A stretch of 64,000 nucleotides of DNA, taken from positions 62,001 to 126,000 of the forward strand of contig JBAJFG010000467.1 in the NCBI GenBank assembly GCA_037903475.1, given 5' to 3'. Position numbers and translations under genes: made by a program. Positions 22,501-34,800 of this stretch are shown here, one piece after another. Numbering within the stretch: position 1 is the first letter of the stretch; each line of letters begins with the position of its first letter. The notes under the pieces were generated by a model that searched no databases, was not told where the DNA came from, and worked only from the letters and a program-made list of their open reading frames with translations. The stretch comes from Ancylostoma caninum (Eukaryota; Nematoda; Chromadorea; Rhabditida; Ancylostomatidae).

Positions 22501-24455
22501 GAAGCAGAAGCATCATTTTATCATCATGATCATCGAAATGCCCAGGTTCAAAAATCAGAGGACATGGAGATGCTTACAAACTACTTTATTTGAGCCTGTT
22601 TGCAAGTTGTTTTTGAGAAATCTTTGTTTGCAACTTGCTCCAGGGGTTCTGAGTGCTGCTTTTAAGCAAATGATAAGAAATAGAAACAGATGCATGCCCT
22701 CAGCATCATCGGGAAGGTTTTCCGTCCGAAAAGCGGAGCGCGGCGAACAAAGGGCTCCGCGCTGTTTATGTCAGCGGAGACTTAGCCCACTCCATGGGGC
22801 CGAGGCCGGCGAGGGCGTGCAGTTGGCGTGCTCGCACTCTGGTTTTCGCACCACCCCTCTCCGCGCCTTTCATCCCAGTCAGCTGTCTGTGCTGGGCACC
22901 GCCCTCGTAGTGTGATATGTATATACATACCTCGATCCACCGTCCGAAAAATCCGTGTCTGTTTCTTCGTACACTAGAATTTTGCTCTCTGTTACGCTTC
23001 CAAGGGTCGATTAGATCAGTGTCCCATTGTCAAGAAATTTTATCAACTTCATAGCTTGCTGTGTGAGTATATATATCCAGTGCTAAAGTCGTCATTCGCG
23101 CCGAACGCGTTCACGTTGTAATGCTTTCGAATCAACCTCCCACACAATGACTCATCTATGTTTACACGTTTTGCCTTCGAAAATATGGACAAGTGCCCAG
23201 TTTATTGCTGCAGACAGCTCATTTACTCACTGAGTGGTGAAATCAAGTCAGGGTGTTTGTGTCACTGCATCACCGTCCTTTAATTCGTCGTGAAGATAGC
23301 ATCTTACAGAAACTTTCGTTTCTGAGCTTGGTTGTCACGTTTGTGAAGGGTCGTTATAATACCACAACTTTGAGAGAAATACAAAAATTCATAGCCTCTC
23401 TGCGAAGAGATTGCAAGACCAAGGATCCACTAATCCCTAAAGGTGGGTCCTACAACGTATGTATGTACACAGAGATGATTTCGTGGTAGGACCTATTGGG
23501 GTCGTCTTGACAAATACTGGTCCAGGGTCTACACTCGGCTCTGCAATATCCCCGGTGTCCGCGGTGATTCCTTGTCTGTCGTTTATATTTGTTGTGCTCT
23601 CAGAACCAATTACATGAAGCTGGACTAAGGTGTGAAGATTTCGGTTCGTGCTATCTCTGAACCTTAAGTTTCCCTTCACCGAACAGGTGAGCTAACTCCA
23701 TTTGTTCATGCACTGGTTAATTGGCTTTTTTACAACTCAACTCATTCGAGCGGTAAAGGCTTGTCCTTTAGCTAGATTTTTAAACTCACAGCAATCGATT
23801 GATCGCATAGCGTGTTACACCGAGGCAGGATCTGCTTTGATGCTAACCAGCACCCAATGTTGAACGTCGACGGCTTTGTACACAGTGGCGAGATGTAACT
23901 GAAAACCATTTCATGTTGACGAAGGTGACTTTATTTGGAATTTCACTTTGAAACTGACATTCCAGCGAGGTTAGCCGTTTTGGATTAAACTTTCATAGCT
24001 TTCATGCTTTGGAAACTTTGTTACTGTAAGACTTCAACGATTTCTTATCGAAGCGATTTTGTTCCCCATGCAATTCAAGTTGTTTCGCTATTGCTTCTGC
24101 CTAGTTGCAAATGTGGTTATGAGTTGCACCAGAGATGTGGTCTGAAGTTTTCGCAAAATTGCCCAAGAGACCCAGTGAAGCATGCTTCGTGGAGAGGGTG
24201 GATGCGAGTGTATTGGGCTCTCGTCGGGCTTTCATAAAACTGCAGTTCGTCGAGCAACAGCTGGTTGGACTCTCATCGTCTCATTTCTTTTAGTTAACTA
24301 GCCGACTGTTATAGTTAGTTTTCGATCTAACGTTTCCGTACATACTCCTGAACCTGACATTGCATAATATATATACATTTGTTTACTTACATATATACAT
24401 TTGTTTACTTACATCTTCTGGAACTCGTGATGTTTCCACATACATACCATTCACA

Positions 24456-24456
<1 letters not shown>
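22501..24456. other. No gene recognised
   Basis: Pieces of the mosaic repeat (22555-22650) are followed by GC-rich sequence (22720-22910) without a recognisable gene. From about 22920 to 24456 the sequence is moderately AT-rich, with short open frames and no motif I can name. It may be upstream intergenic sequence or 5' untranslated exons and introns of lasp-1. Confidence 0.4.
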
Positions 24457-24506
<50 letters not shown>

Positions 24507-24541
24507 TCTCCCCCTCTCTCTCTCCCTCTCCCTCTCTCTCT
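24457..24541. repeat. (CT)n microsatellite
   Basis: An imperfect CT tract with CCTCTC interruptions, about 1.3 kb upstream of the lasp-1 start codon. Confidence 0.97.
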
Positions 24542-25490
24542 TTACACTTTTCGACCACTTTTCTATAGTATGTTCCATCTTCTCCGCTGAATCACTAAGA
24601 AAAGGTGACTAACAGGTTCTGCCACATGACGAGCTTGTTGCGCTATATTTGTTCAAGAAACAATGTGTCTTTTCCGGAAACTACTGTGATACTCATACCT
24701 GGAGCGCTTGCGAAAGACTTCTCTCAATTCCGTAGAACAACGGAGGTTTTAAGCTGAAATTTCCTCAATTTCCTCTCGCGGTGCGTTAGTATACGGTTGT
24801 TTTATTTGTCCCTTAAGACCCGATATCTAATAATATCTGTTGCTTTTGAGCTTTAAGAAATATCGTCTGAAGGAAGTTCTTCTTCACTAGTGCAGAATCA
24901 GTATGGGAGAATTGTATTTGCACCTTCCGCTTACCTGTGTTTTTCTAAATCATTTGAGCCATGAGCAACTGCCATTGAACTGCTACACATATAATTTATT
25001 TGTTGATGCTGAAGGCTTGTGTGCTTTAACGGCTACAGTCACTTTATAAGCTCGAACCAGACGTTTGGTGTGACCCGACGCGACATGCTCATGCTAGCGA
25101 CGCGGCGACGTCGATCGATGCCTATGCTGTATCAGTAGGCACGATGCCAAGCTGGTGGTGCATCGCATCGCTTCCATATGCGTCGCGTCTCGGTTTTTGT
25201 AGATTCTTCTGAGTTCGTGATCTTGAGAGCCTTATTCTTTTATATTTGTTGTGGGTGAATCAAACCGGAAAAAGGTGATACTGACAAGGCATCGCGTATA
25301 AAAGAAAGACTGCTGTCATTTTAGTTTGTCCTCCTCTACTGGTTTTTTTCTTCCTCATGTTGCCTACTGCAACGCCTAGAATGAATATGAACCTTTATAT
25401 TTAGAAGTGTATCGACTTGCACCACTTCTGTTTCCATTGCTAAACATTTTTTACTGTCTGTCCGCTGTTTCGTTTCGATTGCTGTACATA
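24542..25490. other. Upstream region of lasp-1
   Basis: No coding region is recognised. Position and strand make this the likely promoter-proximal region of lasp-1, but I see no motif that fixes a transcription start. Confidence 0.4.
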
Positions 25491-25760
25491 CAGTGAACGT
25501 CAATGGCGTTGGCCCATTCGCGGCCTCAAGAAGGACGTTGCGCAACCGCGCCGCGCGCGCTGTAACCGATGTTTCTGCTGCTGTTATGCTATTCCTACCA
25601 GCTTTTCTACTCGATTTCAAGGATTTTCGACCAAATCGGGAAGCAAAGAGCCTAGAAATAGCATTCCGGCAGCAGACGACATCGATCCTGGCTCGCGCGG
25701 CGCGGTCGCGCTGCGTCCTTCTCGAGGCCGCAGATGGGCCACCGTCATTGCCGTTCACTG
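25491..25760. mobile_element. CAGT-ended foldback MITE
   Basis: The 270-bp element is flanked by TA (25489-25490 and 25761-25762). Arms of over 100 bp are inverted: CAGTGAACGTCAATGGCGTT outward-in on the left, CAGTGAACGGCAATGACGGT on the reverse of the right. Both arms contain a CCGCGCCGCGCG core. It ends 54 bp before the lasp-1 start codon and 26 bp before the nearest splice acceptor tract. Confidence 0.85.
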
Positions 25761-25785
25761 TACACTGATGCTATGAGTATGTCTT

Positions 25786-25796
25786 CTTCTTTCTAG
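25786..25796 (+). promoter_or_regulatory. Splice acceptor before lasp-1 ATG
   Basis: CTTCTTTCTAG is followed 18 bases later by the ATG at 25815. It may be the acceptor of a 5' untranslated exon or a spliced-leader addition site; the sequence alone cannot decide. A second, weaker TATCAG lies at 25802-25807. Confidence 0.5.
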
Positions 25797-25814
25797 GGGT
25801 ATCAGGATAAGAAC

Positions 25815-28800
25815 ATGAGCGCAAGGAAATGTGCTCGTGAGGAGTGTGGGAAGACTGTCTATCCTTTGGAAGAACTCAAGTGCTTGGACAAGGTTTGCTC
25901 ATTATTTCATTTGTAGGTCTCTGAGCAAGTTTCTCTTTTTAGGTTTGGCATAAACAATGCTTCAAGTGTACAGTTTGTGGAATGACGCTGAACATGAAGA
26001 ACTACAAAGGATACGACAAAATGCCTTACTGTGAACCGTAAGTCTTGTCTTGCTCAGCAGTACGCTGCTGTGGTTCTGTGTTCAAGCCATGCGAATATTT
26101 AAGACATTACCCGAAAACTGTTGCATCTGTGGTTACCGATACTCCCGAAATGCGACGAGTCGCTGAAAACACAAGAAATCAGAGCCAGGTAAGTGTGAAC
26201 TCTCTTTGATCTCAACTACAGTGCTTTGGATGGTTGTGAACGGTTGAGTCATTTCCATACGGTTGAGGTGATCGTTCCTTCCATTTCATTGTAGGTTAAA
26301 ATCCTACCTAATCAAGTCTGTCAGTGTAACTGCTTCAACAGTCCAAGAATCCTTTGATAATTACGGGAAGATTCTTCGACCAAAATGTCTTGATCAGGGT
26401 TGTTGCTCCGTTTGTCGTCAGTTTAGAACCTTCTTGCATGCGATACCGGTTGAAAGTTACGTAACAAATTGTTGTAGTACGACTCCCCCTGAAGGTGATA
26501 TAATGTTCGGATTTGAAGAAGAAATCCCCGAGTTTGTTTCTTTTTTTTTGGGGTTAGCTGTGGAAAGGGATGATAACGTTTAATCGTTCTGAAAAGATGA
26601 AACATCTTCCGTGCAGAGAGGGTTGATCCGTGGTGTCATCTCTCCAGACATGGAACAAGTCTGGTCTGGCCAACTTCAAAAACAGTTGTTCGAGAGATCC
26701 GATCCATTCATTGAACCTCTGAGGTTTCTTCTCTTCCAAGAGAAAGAGAACAACATACATCGAGAAAATCCATGAAGTCGTTTTGATTCTCTTTTGGTGA
26801 AAATCTCTCATTGGCCCGTGGTTATAGTGAAAGCGACTGTTTTTTTTTCACTCCTTGGTTCTAACTAGTAGAAACGTGAGTTCACGGTTACTGGTCACGG
26901 TTGACATTCCTTCCATTGTTTTCTTGCATTTTCATAAGTTGTGATTCCACCATTTCCATTCCCTTTGTACTTAAGGCCTTAAATTGAGCATATTTCACTA
27001 GATTCTTATATTCATGTTTAGAAAGCACCTAATTGACTTCCTGAACTGGTGAATTATGTGAGAAACTAGGAATCTATGCTGATTAAGCAACTGGACAAGT
27101 GATTTGCTGTCCAGTAATGGTTACATGTTGTTACCCAGGCCTCATTCAGTAGTATCTAAGCAAGAATGGTCCATATCCCATTGGATGTTGCTTCCTCGCC
27201 ACTTTTCGAGGAAATGGCTCACATCCCACGGCTTACAGCAACCAATTGTTACAGCGGCGCGGTTGCTTCGAGCAATTTCGCCCAGTATCTGACGATCGCT
27301 TCGACGTACAGAGAGGATGGAAGTGTAATTTCAAAATCGAAGCGCAAATCAAAACGAATAACTTGCATTACGTCTATAAAAATCGTTTACACATCGAATT
27401 ACTGTCTATGGAGCCTTTCTCGTTCAATGATCAGCTCGATCTCACTGCACTGCATTATATGTTTCCCTCAAATTTATTCTAGATTCTCGATAATTTCGGC
27501 TTGAAAAATATGTCTGTGCCATTTCGATTAATGGCTAGTGATCTTTCTTTTCTGAACTTAGTCGATGGATTGCCTCCATGTGTTAACCGCTGAGTACTCA
27601 TCTTATGAGAGTACAAGATCGCTCCAGGATTAGTTCTTCTTGAAAAAAAAAAGCTAGGAAGTCGAAATAAAAATCATTGACGAAGAGTTGCAAATCAATA
27701 ATAACTCGAAACTGATTTTCAGGTGCAATATCATGCCGCTTATGAAAAGAGCAAAGGAACTAAAATCGAGGTTGCTGACGATCCAGAAATGGAACGACAC
27801 CGAAAGAATATGCTGGTAGGGTTTTTCATGCAGTTATGGTACGTGCGTGTGCGTATGCAGCACTTCTCTTTCCAGTGTTTGATTATGGACTTTCTTGTGC
27901 CTGGTGCAGCAGGAGTTGAACTAGTTATATGAATACTTTTTTTTGCGCGAGGAAAGAAAAATCGTGACAACTACAGCGGATATATCAAGAGCGATGGATC
28001 TTTTTTACTGTCCTGTTTTTCTTCGACGGTTTGTCGTTAGTATCCACAGGTTTGACTCTCATTGAAGGAGAGTGATGCTCGCTTTAACTCTCTCACTTCA
28101 TAAATCGGTTTTATCGAACACATGTGAGATGAGTTCCCCACCGAAGATGACGTAAAATGTAGAACTCTGGAGCTTCGACTGGAATAGCAAATGGAGTTTT
28201 TCTGCAGCATAATGCTAAGCTTCACTCGAAACCGGAATCTCCTCGACCCTGTTGCACGGAGAACGTATTTCCCTACAAAATTGCTTTTGTTATATGCACA
28301 GTTGAACCTTACTTTGGGTCTCCGCTTCATTTGTTCTTGGCTTTCTTCTGAATGAATCGATTTTTTGGAACATTATATTTGATGGGTATAGTGCTTTCAG
28401 TGGAGATTTCAGTAATTTAAATTTCTTGGTTCAAGCAACGTGGAGGTTATGGCGAGACCACGAAGATCACAATTTTCAAAAGTCCTGTCCCATTTACGTA
28501 CATTTACGTTTATTTGCCAATCAATGTTTTACAACGTGCGGCATCTCCTTGGATCAATCCGTCTAGTACCCCTTTCGGTGAACACTGTCAGCAGAGCATC
28601 TTTAGCTAACTGGGAGGTTCATTACGGTTGCTTAATGAAACAGGTTCTAGAAAGCCCTTGAGCGTAACACGCATGCGTTCGCTTATAGAACCTTTTCAGA
28701 CCAGGGCACAGCACTAGGTGCTCAGACACTCGTAGCGGGCCACCCGCGCTACCATTAGCGGCCGGGCAAACGTAGCAGCCGCGGGCCGGCCGCGAATGGG

Positions 28801-31800
28801 TAACAGACCCGGCCTGAGATGGCAGGCTGAAGAATTATCATTCGATCACCTTTGTGTCTTAGGGGTGCCCCATGGGGATACAGTTGACCTCGAGGCTCTG
28901 CGTTATCAGTGATTTTTTTTTTGCCGTTAATGCTCTACTCCAGTGGAATAATACTTTTTATTATAGAAAAGACTACATGGAACCGTTGCAGATAAAACAA
29001 AATAAATGTACAAATTACCCACTGTATTCTGTAAAGATATACGTAGCCTCAATATAATACAATATGTAAATGATATAATATAACTATGATTTCTAGAACA
29101 ATCATACATTAGGGAAAACAGTGTTGCCTGCAAGGTTAAATACAAAACTCACAATCTCATTGAATAAAAACAACGCAAATAATATGGTCTTTCAGTAAGA
29201 AGAACATGGCAGCGCACTGGTACTTTGTTTTCTTTTCCATAGAATGAGGATGAATTCTGAAGATAATCAATCAAAGGAGACGAAGATGTATGTAATCCTA
29301 TGCATTTCAAGATCTCGTTCCGAGAGTCGGTATTACAATCCAAACATGAGATTATCCTTGTCGAATGCTGCGTCCCAAATGTGAGATACCTTCTTCAAGC
29401 GGAATTCTATAATGAAACAATTTATGCTTTTCACTAGAGATGGTGATTGAGAAATTTAGAACTTACACCTTTATGACCTACAGATCCGCACAAATTTCAC
29501 TCTTTCATTCCATTTGACTGCAGTGAGTACATTTTCCTTGGACGATCTTCTACTCCTCCATGATATAAAACTCAAAAGCTTTCCACAATTAAGTGGAAGG
29601 AGATTTGAAAGTAATGAAGTACCATCTGAAAGTATTTAGACACATACTATGAAAACTCAATAACAATATCCAAACACTTTTACCGATTAGGAAACAATTT
29701 AAGCACATGTCAATACACAATAAGCAACGAACAAAACGGGAATGAATACTTATAAGCGAAAAGAATCGATATTGCATGCGTAACCTCGCGCAACGGCGGC
29801 GTCCCCTTCGCGACGCTGCCAAGTTTTTATGGGCGACCGGGTGGGCCGCTAAAATTTAAGGGCCGCTGCAAGGCCTGTATTAAGCCACGCCCACGAAATA
29901 GAACCGCTGCTGGGCCTATCTACTCAAATGGGTGTGCGGACCGCCCGCTCCGAGTGTCTAAGTGGTCAGTGTCGGTTGGGGAGTACTAAGTCCAGTCGGA
30001 CTCCGAAATGGGCTACCAAGTACCTACATACTAGGGTTCTTTCAGGAAAAGCAGGTAGCACTAAAAAGTGACTCAAGTAAGTATTAGTGAAACGACGAAA
30101 GATGTTTCAGCAAGAAATGCGTACCATTTAGCGAAGACAGCCTAAATCATCTCAAATTCAAGCTAAAATCCTCGGAAAACCGATCTCAGTACGGAACTGT
30201 TTGATCCTGCGAGAACTCGTTGAAACGGATGGCGAGCGTTAGTTGCGGTCCAATTGTAGTTGCGAGACTCCAGATATGCCTCAAGGGTCGTTAGCGTCTT
30301 CGCACCTCGCTCGCGCCTTTAATTGTCCAAATCACTCGCATCGTCCATTACGACATGTGGGCGGGCCCCCAAAAACTGATATTTGCCGCGATCCCTAGAG
30401 TACGTCGCGCGCGATGTCGCAGTTGTCACAAACCTCAGCCGGGTAAAGGTACCACTCGATAATTTTGCTCCCTCAGATTCTGCTGCAATCCTAGGTTCAG
30501 CACAATGGTCAAAACGAACGTAGTGATCAATTTTGTCAAAATCTGCACTGAAGACAATTTCTTCCAGTAGGAAAAAATGGGCGAGCGGTGCAGAGTGAAC
30601 TGAAAGGGGGCGGAAAATGAGGAAAGCGATTGTAATCCGAAACGCTTCACTCTTAAACTCATCCGCTTGATAATCGAAGCACCTCTGATTTCTTTTCTAC
30701 TCAGATGGTGATGCCCTAGCAGCATCTCCTCCCAGATGCTGCAATCCTCCCATCAGTTGTTGCCATCCTTCAGCAATTACTACTAAAAGATCAAAAGCTT
30801 TAGCAGCAATTGGGGAGAAGATGGCAGCACCAGAGAGGAGGTGCAGCTGGAGGTTCAACACGACGTATTGCCAAATCGGGCTGCGTTGCTGACTCTTATT
30901 TATCGGAGTAGACATTTTCAATCTTCGAAACACTCAAAATATTGGACATATATATTAGGTTGGGCAATAAGTTCGTGCAGTTTTTCCACAGGATTTAATA
31001 CCACTGCCTTTCGGAAACAACATCAGCCGCAACAACAGGTTTATAAAGTCCCCTTCCTCCTCTAAGAAGAACAATGAAGTGCACAGTAGTTTTATCAAAA
31101 GGTTCAGAATGCCAACCAGCCTCTTATAAATATTACAATGTCATAGGAAACCCTGAGTTATCGCTAAAACCGATGCTAACACCTAAACTTTACAGAAGTG
31201 AACTTAAATGTTGTGTAAAACGAATATGGTATTGGTGCAAAACAACATGGATCATTCTTTTTCTCCAGTTTTGTCTGTATAGTCCTAAAAAATCGATGTG
31301 GTGAAGTAAAGGGCTAGATCTGCAATGGATCGTAAGAAGCTTAAGCAAGGAGCATTCCTAACATAAATTGACCTTTCGTAGGATGTTGAACAACATTGTT
31401 CTAACTCAGCGTTCCTTGATGACGTTGATGATGATTACAGGATGGCTGCAATACCTAGATGTCGCCCGCGACAATTGGTCCAAGTTGTCCTCGGCAGCTG
31501 CCCTTACTAACTCTGGAGAATGCAGACTGCTAGAGCAACGGTTGTCAACGTTGCGGATGTGCGAGTGAGGTGCGAGATCTTCGCACCTCATGCAATTAAT
31601 GTCCAACCGCAACTAACGCTCCACACCCAAAAAACCGTCAATAATTGTCAAAAAGCGATTTTTGACCACTTTTTGACCATTAATGACGGTTCTTTTTTCA
31701 AAAACGAAGACGGTTTCTCAAAAACTAAAGATGCTACTTTGGGGGAGAGTTGATACCACCTAGGCGCATTTCGTGGAGTTGACAGCGTATGAGAACACTT

Positions 31801-34800
31801 CTTCAAACGAGAGAAATTTCCTGGGAAAGTTCCGGGTCTGAGAAAAAAAACACGCTTCAGTGGCAACTTCTTGTATCTGACAGGTCCTATAACAAGTTTC
31901 AACGGTGTGTTGCCATTGGAGCGTGTTTTATCAGACCCGGAACTTTCCCAGGAAATTTCTCTCGTTTGAAGAAGTGTTCTCATACGCTGTCAACTCCACG
32001 AAATGCGCCTAGGTGGTATCAACTCTCCCCCAAAGTAGCATCTTTCGTTTTTGAGAAACCGTCTTCGTTTTTGAAAAAAGAACCGTCATTAATGGTCAAA
32101 AAGTGGTCAAAAATCGCTTTTTGACAATTATTGACGGTTTGTTCTTCAAAAACGAAGTGTGCCACTTTGGGGGGATACTTATTGTTATAGTGCGCATCTA
32201 CAGTCAAAATTCCAACATTATACGTCTCCTACATGTTGAGCAACATCTGATTATCACTGGAGCGCACCAGAGTGCAGGGTAGGGATGATCTTCAGCCACA
32301 ATTTTGATGATCCTCCAGACGTGCATCTCTGAAATCTGCTTGTGTCTAACATCAGTAGACGGTTAGCGGTTGGCTATGCTCCAGACATTAGTGCTAAGCC
32401 CCCTGAATCTGCGGGAGGCTACTAAGTCCTGCTGGTCAATGACCACCTAGTGCTCCGCCCTGTTTCAGACCGTAGTAGTTGTAGTATCGAGAGAGGCCCT
32501 GGGTTCCCAGGCCTCTCAGTTCTCCTTCTCTAAACGAATTCTTTTAGGCTCAGTCGCAAGTTGCATATACTGGTGAACTGGATAAAAGAAAGAAAATGGA
32601 AGAAGTGCGCCCGAATTTCGTACCAGCTGAAGGTTCTGGTAAGCATTTCGACTTTGCAAGTAGTATTATATCTACGTAATACTATGAGCCGGTTGGCATG
32701 GTCGTATTTTATTGTTGTTATTGCACCCTCATTTCATTGTATCTTCATTTCTTCACTAATTCCTCTTTTTTCGAATGAAATTCTGGTGTTGTTTTTCCTT
32801 TTACATTCAAGCTTAAAATTAGGTTGAAACTGGGTAGGAGTCGATTTTGTAGGAGTGTAGGTTTAACGCGTTCTCTTGTGTTTAGGCAAAGAAAAGACAC
32901 CACCACCGGCCAATGCACCGGTAGTGAAGGCACCACCGGCCAATGCCCCGGTGGGGACAGAAAAAACATCACCGGTCAAAGCTCCGGTAGGCAAAGAAAA
33001 GACACCCCCGGCAAAAGCACCGGCGGCAAAAACACCGGCCAAAGCAGGCGGAGCCGCGCCTGCAGCGACAGCAAAGAAATGAAATTATCAGCTGTGTTTC
33101 TATACTACTCACTATTTACACTTTTGTCGGTGCTACTCTACTCGGTTATGTTAGGCAATTATTCATGGTTATACGTGTAGTCGTTTAGTTGGCTTTCCTT
33201 ATTGGCTTTACAGTTCTGGTTTTCTGTAGCATGCTAGTCAGTTTTTCTTTATATACCGTTTTCTGCGCATCATATTGATCCACGTTTGCTCATGGTTTAT
33301 TTTGGTGCTCAAATTGCCACGTTGCGCGCTCATAAAGTGTTCTTTTACTATGTGCAGTGTTCTACATGAAATGCCGGTCGTTTGAAACCACCAAGATATA
33401 GACCAGTTTGCTCTGGATCTGAGAGCTCACCCAGCACTACAGGCTACCATGAACGCAAAGCGTCTGACCTTACAGCTATCAGCGACTAATTTTGCATGTG
33501 AGTGCCTTCTCAAAATCGATTTTATCTACCTATCGTACAGTCTTTTGCATTCTTCTACGTTCCTCTCTGCTTTACCTCAAATGACCGCATGGGCGACAAC
33601 GTGGCATATTTGACATGAGCGGGTCTGATGTGCAGATTCGTGACATTCTTTGCTTTCTAAATTTATTTTCTGGAGTTTGATTTTCCGAGTTTTGATGTTG
33701 GCGAAACCTTCTTGAAACAGTCCTGATGGTCTTCACGGAGCGAATACTTCTATTTCTATACTACACTTTTGAGAAGATCCTTCTTAACAAACCATTAGTA
33801 GTTGTTGATGAAAGCATGCTCTATTCTTTCTGCAAGAAACTTCTGCTGTCGGTACATGTATATAAAGTCGACTCATTTCGATAGTGCGGACTCCGTGACA
33901 GCGGATACATTGGCGGTACACAGCGCGGTCGGCTCGACACCTCACCTCCGATCAGTCCAGCGTTATTGGTGGGTTTTTCCGCTTGTTTCCTTTCATAGCT
34001 GTTCTAAGATAAAAAAAAAACATAGGAGGAAACAAGCGAAAAAAAGGAGACCTCGGATTGATCAAGGATCTTCTGTTGGACCAACCGCGCTGCGTGCCGC
34101 AATTTCAGCACCGCGCCGCTACAGCGTACGCACTCTGAAAACGAACTGACCATGCGATGCTGTGCAGTTCGTAGGGGCGCGGTTACTTTTGAGTGGACAG
34201 CAAGACAGTATCGATTGTGGGGTGCCTTGGATAGTAAGAGTGATGCGTCGCGGCGGAATACACTGATGCTTACGGGCCTCAAAAGCTGGAGTTACCTCAA
34301 CTCATTGCAACGAAATAGTGCACCTGAGATGTTTACAAAGATGGTGGCTGCGGGTCCATCGAATGGAGCTCAAGTTCATCTTCGTATTCAGCTGGAAGGC
34401 GGCCGTTACTTGTGACTATCAATTGTCAGGAGGCCCTAGTTGACCGCTAGCTGTCAGCAAGGAGTCTACGCGTGCCTTATCGTAAGCGGAAGACTCGTCC
34501 ACCAGAACTGCATGAAGATATTCCTTACGCGGGCTTTTAGTCTGAATTAGTCCCTACTTTTGTGCATTTGAGCTAGAGAAGGATAGTGTGTTGCGCTGGG
34601 CCATTATTATCACCGTGAGGTCGCCAATGGAGTTCAGTTCCTCTACATTTTCTGCTGTTCATCACCTTTAAACAAGGAATTATAGTTAAGGAAGTCACTG
34701 TACCAGTTGTTTCTTCGTGCTGTATAATATGACCTGCCCAGAGCGCTTCACACAACTGATACTAGTTGTGCTTCAGAAGCTGTACCCTAAGACTTATGTT

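Noticed and set aside
25336..25768. Arg/Ala-rich frames on both strands upstream of lasp-1
   Set aside because: They are translations of the palindromic CAGT-ended MITE, which explains their similarity on the two strands.
31648..32207. Three near-identical 111-codon frames ([16 protein letters not shown] start)
   Set aside because: They come from the two arms of one foldback read in opposite directions.
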